DNA of 64,000 bases from Paenibacillus_D tarimensis_A (GTDB taxonomy: Bacteria; Bacillota; Bacilli; Paenibacillales; Paenibacillaceae). Position numbers and translations under genes: made by a program. The notes under the pieces were generated by a model. It made no database searches, was not told the origin of the DNA, and was given only the letters and a program-made list of their open reading frames with translations. Location: NCBI GenBank assembly GCA_041281825.1, contig CP166298.1, positions 2,108,001 to 2,172,000 of the forward strand, given 5' to 3'. Below, one piece after another: positions 1 through 8,791 of the stretch (position 1 is the stretch's first letter; the number at the start of each line of letters is the position of its first letter).

Positions 1-2
1 CC

Positions 3-1094
3 CAGTCAAACATGAATGTGAATGAAGTGATCGCCAACCGGGCGAATCAGCTGTTGCAGCAAAGCGGAAGCAAGCACCGCGTGCATCCGAATGACGATGT
101 CAACAAATCGCAAAGCTCCAATGATACGTTTCCCACCGCGATGCATATAGCTGCTTTAATGGCTGTGGAAGACCAGGTTTTGCCCGCCTTGTTCAAATTG
201 AAAACAACGTTCAAGAAAAAGATGGAAGATTTCCAAGACGTTATAAAGATCGGGCGCGCCCATTTGCAGGATGCAACGCCGCTTACATTAGGTCAGGAAA
301 TCAGCGGATGGCACCGCATGCTTGAAAAAGGAGAGAAGATGATCGGTCAAAGTGCCGATTCTTTGAAAGAGCTAGCGATTGGCGGGACGGCAGTTGGCAC
401 AGGCATTAACGCTCATCCCAGGTTCGGGGATATGGCGGCCGCAAAAATCAGTTCGATGACCGGCAAGTCGTTTGTTTCCGCGGAAAATAAGTTTCATGCG
501 CTAACCAGTCATGATGAATTGGTGTACGTCCATGGGGCTTTAAAGGCACTTGCAACCGATCTGATGAAAATTGCCAACGACGTCAGATGGCTGGCCAGCG
601 GTCCGCGCTCAGGCATCGGCGAAATTACGATTCCGGCTAACGAACCGGGAAGCTCGATCATGCCGGGAAAGGTGAATCCTACGCAGAGCGAGGCGTTAAC
701 GATGGTCGTTTGTCAGGTGATGGGGAACGACGCGATGATAGGTTTCGCAGCTAGTCAGGGGAATTTTCAGCTTAACGTGTTTAAACCCGTCATTATTTAT
801 AACTTTCTGCAATCGGCAAGATTGCTTGCCGATGCAATGATTTCTTTCAACGATCATTGTGCTGTCGGCATTGAACCGAATCATGAAGTGATCGGGCGGA
901 ATGTCGAAAGATCGCTCATGCTGGTCACGGCTTTGAATCCTCACATCGGTTATGACAATGCGGCAGCTATTGCGAAATTGGCTCATCAGGAAGGCTTGAC
1001 GTTAAAAGAAGCGGCGCTGAAATCAAACTTGCTGTCGGAGCAGCAATTCGATGCGATTGTCAGACTCGACAGAATGATCTATCCCAGAGAATAA
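3..1094 (+). CDS. fumC: Fumarate hydratase class II, 5'-truncated by window edge
   Basis: Interconverts fumarate and L-malate in the TCA cycle (cytosolic tetramer). The frame is open to the left edge and its first visible residues (QSNMNVNEVIANRA) are internal to the family, so about 100 N-terminal residues lie outside. The superfamily signature GSSIMPGKVNPTQSEA lies near position 650 and the HLQDATPLTLGQE active-site segment near position 260. The C-terminal fumarase domain ends normally. Argininosuccinate lyase and aspartase share the fold; the NMNVNEVIANRA block favours fumarase or aspartase, and the overall pattern favours FumC. An inverted repeat downstream at 1391 may terminate it together with the small ORF that follows. 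Confidence 0.93.
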   Translation, partial: QSNMNVNEVIANRANQLLQQSGSKHRVHPNDDVNKSQSSNDTFPTAMHIAALMAVEDQVLPALFKLKTTFKKKMEDFQDVIKIGRAHLQDATPLTLGQEISGWHRMLEKGEKMIGQSADSLKELAIGGTAVGTGINAHPRFGDMAAAKISSMTGKSFVSAENKFHALTSHDELVYVHGALKALATDLMKIANDVRWLASGPRSGIGEITIPANEPGSSIMPGKVNPTQSEALTMVVCQVMGNDAMIGFAASQGNFQLNVFKPVIIYNFLQSARLLADAMISFNDHCAVGIEPNHEVIGRNVERSLMLVTALNPHIGYDNAAAIAKLAHQEGLTLKEAALKSNLLSEQQFDAIVRLDRMIYPRE

Positions 1095-1170
1095 GGATGA
1101 AAGCGGAACGAAGTGTGCAGCCTTGGTTATTTGTAAGTTATATGGATGAAATGTAAGGAGAAGAATAACG

Positions 1171-1422
1171 ATGGGGTTATTATATAAAATACTTCAATCG
1201 CTTCAGGAGAACGAAGCTGCGCCGGAGTTGCCGGATCGTCATTCGGAGAAAAACGAGAGTGAAACATCGGAGGGACCAAGATCTTTAATTGACCTTTTGA
1301 CTCAACCCGTAGGCAGCAGGCTGACGGGGGGGCAAAGCGAAGTAGGCACAACAAGTTATAGGCATGGCGGCATTGGCGACGTCATGAACGGCCTTCCCGA
1401 CGGGAAGGCGTTTTTATTATAA
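1171..1422 (+). CDS. Small hypothetical protein (83 aa) overlapping a terminator
   Basis: I recognise no family. The ORF has a good ribosome site (AAGGAG at 1156, ATG at 1171) and lies 76 bp after fumC on the same strand. It is polar, rich in Glu and Ser, with no membrane segment. Its last codons (GLPDGKAFLL) are encoded by the rho-independent hairpin at 1391-1415, which is unusual for a functional C-terminus. The gene may be real with a reused terminator, or a decayed ORF. Moderate to low certainty. Confidence 0.4.
   Translation: MGLLYKILQSLQENEAAPELPDRHSEKNESETSEGPRSLIDLLTQPVGSRLTGGQSEVGTTSYRHGGIGDVMNGLPDGKAFLL
1391..1415 (+). terminator. Rho-independent terminator
   Basis: GCCTTCCCG and CGGGAAGGC form a perfect 9-bp stem around one base, followed by TTTTT. 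It ends the fumC transcript. Confidence 0.8.
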
Positions 1423-1507
1423 TACGCCAATCATAAATCAAGGTAAGCGGTGCTTTATAGCGTAATAGTAGAATCAATAATGTCGTTGTATTATATATTT
1501 GTAAATA

Positions 1508-1537
1508 TTGAGCGAACGCTTATTCAAAAGTTATAAT
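1508..1537 (+). promoter_or_regulatory. Probable SigA promoter for chrA
   Basis: TTGAGC at 1508-1513 and TATAAT at 1532-1537 are separated by 18 bp. The spacer contains the dyad-like GCGAACGC, a possible regulator site. The rest of the 1423-1721 gap holds only the short leader ORF at 1598. Confidence 0.45.
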
Positions 1538-1597
1538 AGAATCGGTTAACGACTTAGAGTGATGGAATCTAGTGCCTGCTAGAACGGGAGGATCGCA

Positions 1598-1651
1598 ATG
1601 TCTTGGGTAAAATCAGGGACAACAGAAAAAGGCAATCAAGTATTAAATTGA
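1598..1651 (+). CDS. Possible 17-aa leader peptide upstream of chrA
   Basis: ATG at 1598 follows a strong ribosome site (GGGAGG at 1586) and reads MSWVKSGTTEKGNQVLN before TGA. It sits between the presumed promoter and chrA, so it could act as a leader or be a remnant of an upstream gene. No homologue is recognised. Confidence 0.3.
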   Translation: MSWVKSGTTEKGNQVLN

Positions 1652-1721
1652 AGCGTGTAATATGAATTATTAAAAGAAACAAGCCTGAAGAGCCTGAAGA
1701 AGACAATTCAACGAGGCAAAA

Positions 1722-2957
1722 ATGAACAAGGAGAGATCATCATTCATGGAATTGAACCAAACGGGGGCACAGAGCAGTCAGGGAAGCAAGCTGCGAGCGC
1801 TTATGGAAGTATTCGGCGTATCGGTGAAGCTCGGATTGACTTCATTTGGCGGACCGATTGCGCATATCGGATATTTTCATGACGAGTACATACGCAGACG
1901 CAAATGGATCGATGAACGCAGTTATGCCGATCTGGTTGCACTCAGCCAATTCCTTCCGGGTCCGGCCAGCAGTCAGGTCGGCATTGGCATCGGTATCGTC
2001 AGAGCCGGCCTATTAGGCGGTCTGATTGCATGGCTCGGCTTTACACTGCCTTCTGTCATCGCTTTGATCGCCTTTGCATTTTTGCTGCAAGGCTTTGATA
2101 TTGCCGATACGGGCTGGATTCATGGTCTTAAAATTGTTGCCGTTGTCATCGTAGCTCACGCGATTCTGGGCATGGGACAGAAGCTGACTCCGGATCGGGT
2201 CAGAGTAACGATTGCCGTAGCGGCTTCAGCCATAACGCTTTCCTCGCAGACCGCCTACAGCCAAGTTATGATTATTACGGCGGCCGCACTGATCGGTCTG
2301 TGGTTGTACCGCAACAAATCGGTTCAAGAAAGTCCAACCTTGCAAATTTCAGTAAGCCGTTCACTCGCTATCGCTTGCCTTATTCTATTTTTTGCTTTAC
2401 TTTTCGTCCTGCCCCTTATCAGGCATTGGTCCGGTGTGGAATGGCTGGCCATGTTCGACAGCTTCTACCGATCGGGCTCTCTGGTCTTCGGCGGAGGGCA
2501 TGTTGTGTTGCCGCTGCTTGAACGCGAGGTCGTCCCGACCGGATGGGTGAGTCAGGAAGATTTCCTTTCGGGTTACGGAGCGGCTCAAGCCGTTCCCGGC
2601 CCATTGTTCACCTTTGCCGCGTATTTAGGCGCAATGGCCGGAGGGATCAAAGGAGCTATCGTAGCAACGATTGCCATTTTCCTACCTGCGTTTCTTCTCA
2701 TCGTGGGAGCTCTGCCATTCTGGAACGCTCTTCGCGGCAATCCTAAAATCCAGGGCATGCTGGTCGGCATCAATGCGGCTGTTGTCGGAATCCTCTTGGC
2801 GGCGTTTTATCAACCGCTATGGACGACTTCTATATTGAATGCGATGGATTTCGCGCTAGCGGCGCTGTTGTTCATTATGCTTGTTTTTTGGAAGCTGCCT
2901 CCATGGGTAATCGTCATCGCCGGTGCGGCCGGCGGAATGGCACTTAGCTTGATCTGA
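1722..2957 (+). CDS. chrA: Chromate efflux transporter, ChrA family (long form)
   Basis: Inner-membrane transporter of the CHR family; members export chromate, often with sulfate-linked physiology. The 411 residues show the family's internal duplication: the first half carries LTSFGGPIAHIGYF and the second GSLVFGGGHVVLPLLE, each followed by AQAVPGPLFTFAAYLG or SQFLPGPASSQVG type motifs, with about ten hydrophobic helices. Length fits the two-domain LCHR class. A second start at 1746 (MELNQTGAQ), preceded by AAGGAGA at 1728, may be the true one because 1722 has only a weak site. It is a single-gene unit ending at the terminator at 2982. Substrate is inferred from family. Confidence 0.87.
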   Translation: MNKERSSFMELNQTGAQSSQGSKLRALMEVFGVSVKLGLTSFGGPIAHIGYFHDEYIRRRKWIDERSYADLVALSQFLPGPASSQVGIGIGIVRAGLLGGLIAWLGFTLPSVIALIAFAFLLQGFDIADTGWIHGLKIVAVVIVAHAILGMGQKLTPDRVRVTIAVAASAITLSSQTAYSQVMIITAAALIGLWLYRNKSVQESPTLQISVSRSLAIACLILFFALLFVLPLIRHWSGVEWLAMFDSFYRSGSLVFGGGHVVLPLLEREVVPTGWVSQEDFLSGYGAAQAVPGPLFTFAAYLGAMAGGIKGAIVATIAIFLPAFLLIVGALPFWNALRGNPKIQGMLVGINAAVVGILLAAFYQPLWTTSILNAMDFALAALLFIMLVFWKLPPWVIVIAGAAGGMALSLI

Positions 2958-2981
2958 GTATGATTTGAAGTATTATTACGA

Positions 2982-3010
2982 AGAGTGCACCAAATGGGAG
3001 CACTCTTTTT
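2982..3010 (+). terminator. Rho-independent terminator after chrA
   Basis: AGAGTGC and GCACTCT form the stem and a T-run follows immediately. Confidence 0.8.
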
Positions 3011-3560
3011 ATCGATACCTGATACAAATACTACCCGATGCCTCGCGGTAGTCTGCCGCCCCTTCACCCGGATCCTTGCCTGCTGAAATTCATCTGCACC
3101 TGACGGATGGGCCGGAGCTGCTGCCGCTGGATTTGCAAGCCGAGCTGCATCTCAAGTGCGATCGTCTTTGCACTGCTTATCGAAGGATACTGAAAAAATA
3201 CGGCGTTATTGCCGGACCGAATAATAGAAGAACAGCGGAATACGGATATCGATCTCGCTGTTTTATATTGGAGTTGAGCGGAGGGGGATCTATTATTACG
3301 TCTCATACGTCTTATTCTATAAATTAGAAATCCATCAAACAAACGTTCTGTAAATCTTAGGTAAATAATGGTACAATGAAGAAAGTCTGAATACGGCGAT
3401 ACAGGTTGTTTGTTAAGGCTTGTTATGATCTTTACGGGCAGGAAAAAAGTATATTATTGAATTTTATGAAAGCGGAGTAAAAATGGAACTGCAGCATGGG
3501 AGTTGATTTTTAAACTTTTTATCGGCGTTAATCGAAATAAATCAAAATGGCGGTGATGAC
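3011..3560. other. Intergenic stretch without a supported gene
   Basis: Open frames exist on both strands at 3064-3342, but none has a convincing ribosome site or a recognisable family, and they mirror each other. TACAAT near 3372 is a possible -10 element for the next gene. Nothing else stands out. Confidence 0.5.
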
Positions 3561-4124
3561 GTGTACGCGGTTGAATTATTTTTTGAAGATTCCTTCGAAC
3601 AATACGTTAGAGGCATTTGGAAAGGACTAAAGGAAGAGCAAATTAGTTCGAATATGTATGATATCGCTGATATTAGACCCCACATTACCCTGGCTGTATA
3701 TAACGATATTCCTTCCTTGGATACATTTGCCGATCGCTCCAGCGCTTATTTTGATAAGGTTCCCGGGCTTGAATTACAGTTCGATGCGCTTGCTTTTTTC
3801 CCGACGACCGGGACATTGTTTATTGGCCCCACCGTAACCGAAGGATTAATTCGCCTTCATGCAAAGTATCACGAGCATTTTAAGGATCTTCTTGAATTTA
3901 CCAGTCGGTTCTATATCCCCGGGAATTGGCATCCTCATTGTACACTTGCGATCAATCTTTCCCGGGAACAGATGCTAGAGGCAATGAATTACTGTTATAA
4001 AGATTTTACTCCCAGGCGAAGCAAGATCATTGAAGCTGGAATTGTAAAAATTGCGATAGAATCAAATCATAGGTGTGTTAGCAGTCCGACAGTTGCTGCA
4101 AAAAGATTATTTTCGGAGGGATAG
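3561..4124 (+). CDS. 2'-5' RNA ligase-like 2H phosphoesterase
   Basis: A member of the 2H phosphoesterase superfamily (LigT/YjcG type), whose enzymes act on cyclic phosphates or 2'-5' linkages in nucleotides or RNA. Two HxT motifs are visible: HITL near residue 41 and HCTL near residue 130, about the expected spacing for paired catalytic histidines. The 187-residue length is usual. The start is GTG at 3561 after GGTGATG. It is a cytosolic protein without signal or membrane segment. The exact substrate cannot be read from sequence. It begins a run of small same-strand metabolic or repair genes reaching 9.3 kb. Confidence 0.78.
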   Translation: MYAVELFFEDSFEQYVRGIWKGLKEEQISSNMYDIADIRPHITLAVYNDIPSLDTFADRSSAYFDKVPGLELQFDALAFFPTTGTLFIGPTVTEGLIRLHAKYHEHFKDLLEFTSRFYIPGNWHPHCTLAINLSREQMLEAMNYCYKDFTPRRSKIIEAGIVKIAIESNHRCVSSPTVAAKRLFSEG

Positions 4125-4238
4125 TATTTATTCAATTTATAGAGTTATCAGGAAAGTTAATCCCTCTTGAAAATAATTATCAATTAATGCTTTGCAAAAA
4201 TACATTAGTCGGAAGTCAGTATTAACGGGGGGAATTGC

Positions 4239-4856
4239 ATGCATCCCATATTGAATAATCTAATCAAAGATATTTCCTTTACCAATGACTTGAAAAATGA
4301 CATTGTTTTATTTCTGACTACTAATAAATGTCCGAAAACAGCAGATCACTGTTTAGATGTCGGGGCGGAAGCAAGAAGAATAGCTGTATTATTTAACTCA
4401 GATCCTGAGGAGGCGGAAATCGCCGGGTGGCTGCATGATATAAGTGCGGTTTTTCCAAATCATGAAAGAATTGCAGCGGCAAGGGAGCTGGAAATCGATG
4501 TTTTGCCGGAAGAAGAGTTCTTCCCAATGATCATTCATCAGAAGCTATCGAAAGTAATGGCCAAAGAAATATTCAAAATAACAAATTCGGAGATATTAGA
4601 AGCGGTCGGATGTCATACTACACTTAGAGCAAATTCAACGAGGCTGGATCAAGTATTGTTTGTTGCAGACAAGATTGCATGGGATCAAACGGGAGAACCT
4701 CCGTATATCCAGAGACTTCACAAGAGTCTAGAGGTTTCGTTAACGCATGCGGTTTACTCCTATATTAATTATTTATGGGAACGTAAGGAATCACTTAAAG
4801 TTGTTCATCCCTGGCTTCTAGAAGCATATGAAGAACTAAAGGATGGTTGCAGCTAA
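4239..4856 (+). CDS. HD-domain hydrolase resembling YqeK diadenosine tetraphosphatase
   Basis: HD-superfamily metal-dependent phosphohydrolase. Metal ligands are visible: His in DHCLDVGAEA (about residue 33), HD in GWLHDIS (about 66), His in IIHQKLS and in GCHTTLR, and Asp in FVADKIAWD. The arrangement, including ADKI after the CHTT block, matches YqeK, the symmetric Ap4A hydrolase (family knowledge), usually 185-200 aa; here 205. In Bacillus yqeK sits in the nadD-yqeK-rsfS cluster, but here it is alone, so it is probably a paralogue with its own substrate. A GGGGGG ribosome site precedes the ATG. Confidence 0.75.
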   Translation: MHPILNNLIKDISFTNDLKNDIVLFLTTNKCPKTADHCLDVGAEARRIAVLFNSDPEEAEIAGWLHDISAVFPNHERIAAARELEIDVLPEEEFFPMIIHQKLSKVMAKEIFKITNSEILEAVGCHTTLRANSTRLDQVLFVADKIAWDQTGEPPYIQRLHKSLEVSLTHAVYSYINYLWERKESLKVVHPWLLEAYEELKDGCS

Positions 4857-4956
4857 TAAAAGAATGGCAATGCGATTTTGCGCCAATCTCATCGCGCGGC
4901 GGAGCAAAAGCTTTCGTTGATCTGCCCAAATCGATTCAAGAGGAGTTTTATATCTA

Positions 4957-5496
4957 ATGAAAACGATTTATCTCGTAAGACATTGTAAGGCTTCAGGGCA
5001 AGCACCAAATGCACCGTTAACCGAGGAAGGCCGGGAAGACTCTATTCGGCTGGCAGATTTTTTTAAGGACAAAGAAATAGATTTTATTATTTCAAGTCCG
5101 TTTGTAAGGACGGTTGACACCATTCAACCGTTTGCTGAGGCTACTGGTATGGAGATCATTTTAGATGAACGATTGACGGAAAGGGTTTTAAGTTCAGTGA
5201 ATTTGGATGAGTGGATGTCAAAACTGGAAGAAACCTATGAAGACTTGGACTTAAAGTTTGAAGGCGGAGAATCGTCGAACAAAGCGATGAGAAGAGGAAT
5301 TGGTCTGCTTGAGGAGCTGTACGAACGGCCGGAATCTAATATGATCGTCGTCACTCACGGTGCATTGTTATCATTGATCATTAAACATTATGTACCGTCC
5401 TTCGGATTCGAAGACTGGAGAAGTTTGACAAACCCCGATATGTATCAATTGGATGCAGATCAGGCTCAAGTCGTAATTGAACGCATTTGGGAGTAG
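4957..5496 (+). CDS. Histidine phosphatase superfamily protein (phosphoglycerate mutase-like)
   Basis: Branch-1 histidine phosphatase, 179 residues. The N-terminal phosphate pocket reads LVRHCKA, so the family RHG becomes RHC, an uncommon but known variation. The second catalytic His lies in VVTHGALLS near residue 133, and the ER segment (LTERVLSS) follows the PFVRTVDT block. It is likely a small-molecule phosphatase rather than a glycolytic mutase because it lacks the long mutase insertions. GAGGAG ribosome site before ATG at 4957. The 100 bp between this and the previous gene hold nothing recognisable. Confidence 0.8.
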   Translation: MKTIYLVRHCKASGQAPNAPLTEEGREDSIRLADFFKDKEIDFIISSPFVRTVDTIQPFAEATGMEIILDERLTERVLSSVNLDEWMSKLEETYEDLDLKFEGGESSNKAMRRGIGLLEELYERPESNMIVVTHGALLSLIIKHYVPSFGFEDWRSLTNPDMYQLDADQAQVVIERIWE

Positions 5497-5588
5497 CAAA
5501 AAATTAAAAAGGTGAAGCTCTTTGGGAATATTAGTTTTCTTCGTAGATCATAAAAGAGCTTAGTCAATCCAAGTAGGAGCATTGAGGG

Positions 5589-6605
5589 ATGAAATTGTTG
5601 GAAATAGACGATGGTCTAAAAAATAAAGTGTCCGAGCTTGTTTCAAATCATTGGGGTTCCTCTTTAATGGTATCGCGTGGAAAGGTTCATCACATTGATC
5701 GATTGCCCGGATATGTCATTCTCGATGATGCGGGGGAAATACTTGCCCTCGTTACTTTTGCCCGGACAGATCATGACGTGGAGATTGTTTCCCTGGATAG
5801 TCTTGTCGAAAACAGAGGGTTAGGAAGTATGCTCCTGAATAAAATTGAAACATATGCTCGGGAGAAGAAGCTTCGACGCGTATGGCTGATAACAACAAAC
5901 GATAATACGCGGGCAATTCGTTTCTATCAAAGAAGAGGCTACAAAATGAAAGGAATTTACTTGAATGCCGTTCACGAGGCACGGAAAATAAAGCCGCAGA
6001 TTCCGCGCACTGGATTCGATGGGATCGAGATTGAACATGAAATTGAGTTTGAGAAGGTGATAAGGGAGGTCATTTCAGCGAGTACCGATTCAGAGTATGA
6101 GAAGGTTTTCAAAGAATTACCGCTGGGAATTATACTTGACTATCATTTGAGATTGCCGCGTGCGGACCGCAGTTGGGTGACAATTTGGGTTGAAGGTTAC
6201 AGAAACGGCGAAAAAATGGAGCCTTTTCATTTGACGGAATTATCGTATGGATTGAGTCCTAATAAAACGGATGAAGGACGAATGGGATTTGGGATCATAA
6301 ATCCGGGCGGCGACGATGCATTATTTTTTCTATATACACCGGCAGGTTCCACGACTCCCCATAAAATAAAGAGAGGCATCATCTCTCCAAAGCCAAGTAT
6401 ATGGGACTATGCGATTGGAAGCGAATCGATTGGTCTGAACCCAGGTGAAACCAAAATACTGGGAGTATTGCGGCAAGTGGAAAATTCGTTTAGACCCTAT
6501 AACTACCAAGACGCGGAGGCGATAAACCAAATGATAGCCGAGGATGTTTCCGTACTTTTACTTAAAATCAAGGTAGAAAAGCGGGAAGGCGAGACGAATG
6601 ACTGA
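5589..6605 (+). CDS. GNAT acetyltransferase fused to an unknown C-terminal domain
   Basis: The first roughly 150 residues form a GNAT N-acetyltransferase fold: VENRGLGSMLLNKIETYA is the acetyl-CoA loop (RxxGxG/A-like) and NTRAIRFYQRRGYKMKGI is the usual final strand-helix. The remaining roughly 185 residues (from EKVIREVISAS) are a separate globular region with no family I can name, ending in an amphipathic helix. It overlaps the next gene by 8 bp, implying translational coupling. The acceptor substrate is unknown. Good ribosome site (TAGGAG, 14 bp upstream). Confidence 0.72.
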   Translation: MKLLEIDDGLKNKVSELVSNHWGSSLMVSRGKVHHIDRLPGYVILDDAGEILALVTFARTDHDVEIVSLDSLVENRGLGSMLLNKIETYAREKKLRRVWLITTNDNTRAIRFYQRRGYKMKGIYLNAVHEARKIKPQIPRTGFDGIEIEHEIEFEKVIREVISASTDSEYEKVFKELPLGIILDYHLRLPRADRSWVTIWVEGYRNGEKMEPFHLTELSYGLSPNKTDEGRMGFGIINPGGDDALFFLYTPAGSTTPHKIKRGIISPKPSIWDYAIGSESIGLNPGETKILGVLRQVENSFRPYNYQDAEAINQMIAEDVSVLLLKIKVEKREGETND

Positions 6606-7134
6606 TTTCTTCTTATATCACTATTATGAAGCAGAGAACGGGCCATTCAAGAATCTATCTGCTCTTGCCTATGATGAAGCCCGTATGGTCATGGATCGTT
6701 TAAAACGGGATGAGGCTCTGTTTGCAAGCAGGCGGTCGGATGATTATTTGATCATACGCCGGCAATTGGAGGAACGGGCAAGAGAGTTATTTATCTGCAA
6801 AGGAGGAAAACCGGTCAATCGGTATCCGCATTACATGACGCTTGGCAGGTGCGACTGGATTAAAGAGTGGTATAAGAACGGCAGGGAAATCCGCATCCAT
6901 CTCGATGAATTTGATCTGGAAACGGTAAGTTTTACCTATGGTGATCTGTTTCCGACAATGAGATATAAAGACGGTAAGCCTTACAGAGAAAAGCTCTATA
7001 TTAAGGATGAAATCATAGAGATCATTGAACGTTTCGGATGGCCGCAGCGTTGGAATCAAGATGGAACTAAAGGACCTGAAAGATATATTGAAGTCCAGAT
7101 ATGGGACGATAGAGTGATTCGTCAATTTTTTTAA
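6598..7134 (+). CDS. Conserved hypothetical cytosolic protein (178 aa)
   Basis: No family is recognised. The protein is soluble and rich in aromatic and charged residues (KEWYKNGREIRIHLDEFDLETVSFTYGDLFPTMR), with a C-terminal segment RYIEVQIWDDRVIRQFF. It overlaps the GNAT fusion gene by 8 bp and uses its own ATG, so the two are almost certainly cotranscribed and may work together. No catalytic signature is visible. Confidence 0.6.
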   Translation: MTDFFLYHYYEAENGPFKNLSALAYDEARMVMDRLKRDEALFASRRSDDYLIIRRQLEERARELFICKGGKPVNRYPHYMTLGRCDWIKEWYKNGREIRIHLDEFDLETVSFTYGDLFPTMRYKDGKPYREKLYIKDEIIEIIERFGWPQRWNQDGTKGPERYIEVQIWDDRVIRQFF

Positions 7135-7166
7135 ATTAGGCGAGCAATCTGAAAGGGGCGGTTAAT

Positions 7167-7853
7167 ATCGTTATTAAGGCTATTTTCTTAGACTTCTACG
7201 GGACGGTTGTTCATGAGGATGACGATATTATTCCTCAAATATGCCGTGAAATTCAAGCGGCTTCTTCTATGGATTGTTCGATTCAGGAGATCGGAAGCCA
7301 CTGGTGGAAAGGCGTTTCCCATTCATTCCGGAATAGTTACGGCGAAGCTTTTGAAAACCAAAGAACAATCGGACTAAAATCATTACAAGAAACGATCGGG
7401 CATTTTGAGTCCGCCGCTGTGGCCGGCGAGTTGATCTCGATTCAATTCGATCATTGGCGCAACCCGGGCATATTTGAAGATGCCGTTTCTTTTCTATCGG
7501 AAAATCGTCTTCCCGTTTATATCGTTTCGAATATTGACACCGATGATGTCCTGCAGGCAATTGCGTTCCATGGAATTCATGTCGACGGAGTGATCACAAG
7601 CGAGGATGCCAGATCTTATAAACCGCGGCCGGAGATTTTTAGAGAGGCGCTTGGAAGATTCGATTTGTCCGCAAAAGATGTCATCCATGTGGGGGATTCA
7701 TATATGAGTGACGTCGAAGGCGCGGCAGGAGCAGGGATCCAGACAGTGTGGATGAACCGGAAAAACAGACCGCTGCCCGAGAGTATATTTAAACCTGATT
7801 ACATTGTTCGAGACTTTGATGAGTTGTTTAAGCTTATTTTGAATAAAGGATGA
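7167..7853 (+). CDS. HAD-superfamily hydrolase (haloacid dehalogenase subfamily) without a canonical start codon
   Basis: Predicted phosphatase or dehalogenase-like enzyme. Motif I (IFLDFYGTVV, with nucleophile Asp and the DxYGT form seen in L-2-haloacid dehalogenase relatives) lies upstream of the first ATG at 7269. Motif II is VYIVSNID, the motif III Lys lies in SYKPRPEIF and motif IV is VIHVGDSYMSDVEGA. All four demand a start near 7167-7173, where only ATC, GTT and ATT are in frame after AAAGGGG. Either a rare ATC/ATT start is used or the start codon has mutated. Cotranscribed with neighbours. Confidence 0.75.
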   Translation: MVIKAIFLDFYGTVVHEDDDIIPQICREIQAASSMDCSIQEIGSHWWKGVSHSFRNSYGEAFENQRTIGLKSLQETIGHFESAAVAGELISIQFDHWRNPGIFEDAVSFLSENRLPVYIVSNIDTDDVLQAIAFHGIHVDGVITSEDARSYKPRPEIFREALGRFDLSAKDVIHVGDSYMSDVEGAAGAGIQTVWMNRKNRPLPESIFKPDYIVRDFDELFKLILNKG

Positions 7854-8141
7854 ATGTCGGGAAATCAAGCCGCTACGCCGGAAAATCTGGCGCGGCTTGT
7901 GAATTTTGCGATGTTTACCGAGGACTATCCACGATTCCAGTCATTGTGGACCGACGGAAGAAAAGGAAACATGAATGAACAACAATTTATGGAATTAATA
8001 TCCGCTTCATACACAGAAAGTTCAAGGCTGGGGACGTACAGCTATTTGAAGTTTCAAAACGGTGAAACGTTGCTGCTTGATATTGTAAGGGATGATAAGG
8101 GGAACTATAAGGTTCAACATATGATCCATGCAGATAACTGA
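7854..8141 (+). CDS. Small hypothetical protein (95 aa), coupled to the HAD gene
   Basis: ATG follows directly on the HAD gene's TGA, with AAAGGA ten bases upstream. Likely coupled. The sequence (TEDYPRFQSLWTDGRKGNMNEQQFMELI followed by LKFQNGETLLLDIVRDDKGNYKVQHMI) suggests a small alpha+beta fold, possibly NTF2-like. No family is assigned. Confidence 0.55.
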   Translation: MSGNQAATPENLARLVNFAMFTEDYPRFQSLWTDGRKGNMNEQQFMELISASYTESSRLGTYSYLKFQNGETLLLDIVRDDKGNYKVQHMIHADN

Positions 8142-8209
8142 CCCGAAATGGTATATTAATATGGATGATTATGGATGGTCATAAAAAATGCAAATTACGG
8201 AGGTACGAC

Positions 8210-8740
8210 ATGGAACTCAACCGGCTGGCAAAAGAAATCTACTCTATCGCACATCTAACAGGATCGTTTACGCTTCGTTCGGGTCAACAATCGAGCGAGT
8301 ATTTCGATAAATATTTGTTCGAGTCCGATCCGAAAGTGCTGCAAGCAGTTGCTTCACAGCTAAAAGGACTTATTCCATCAAATGCGGATGTTCTGGCAGG
8401 GCTTGAAATGGGCGGGATACCGGTAGCAACTGCGTTGTCGCTGGAATCCGGCATTCCTGCGGCGTTCGTTCGGAAGAAAGCGAAGGACTACGGAACGTGC
8501 AAGCTGGCCGAAGGCACGGACATAAGAGGAAAACGGACGGTCATTATTGAAGACGTCGTGACGACCGGCGGGCAAATCTTGCTAAGCGCAGCCGATTTGC
8601 GAGAGGCTGGGTCTATCGTGGAGGATGTCGTCTGTGTGATCGAACGCCACCCAGAAGGCAGGGAAAAATTAGCGGAGGCCGGATTAAGGCTGCATGCTTT
8701 ATTTACGATGGAGCAGCTGACCTCCGCAGGACAAGCATAA
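8210..8740 (+). CDS. pyrE: Orotate phosphoribosyltransferase-like protein
   Basis: Transfers a phosphoribosyl group from PRPP to orotate in UMP synthesis. The PRPP-binding motif TVIIEDVVTTGGQ is near residue 107 and the flexible-loop region AFVRKKAKDYGT near 85; the N-terminus FTLRSGQQSSEYFDKYLF is typical of PyrE. The start at 8210 is chosen because GGAGGT lies six bases upstream; an upstream ATG at 8165 lacks a site. At 176 residues it is shorter than B. subtilis PyrE and stands alone outside a pyr operon, so it could be a paralogue acting on another base. Confidence 0.82.
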   Translation: MELNRLAKEIYSIAHLTGSFTLRSGQQSSEYFDKYLFESDPKVLQAVASQLKGLIPSNADVLAGLEMGGIPVATALSLESGIPAAFVRKKAKDYGTCKLAEGTDIRGKRTVIIEDVVTTGGQILLSAADLREAGSIVEDVVCVIERHPEGREKLAEAGLRLHALFTMEQLTSAGQA

Positions 8741-8791
8741 ATTGCTTTTACGCATATAACCTCAATTAGCGAAAGGAAGGGATGAACGGAA

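Noticed and set aside
3064..3342. Genes on either strand in the 3.0-3.3 kb gap
   Set aside because: Overlapping frames on both strands, no ribosome site, no recognisable family.
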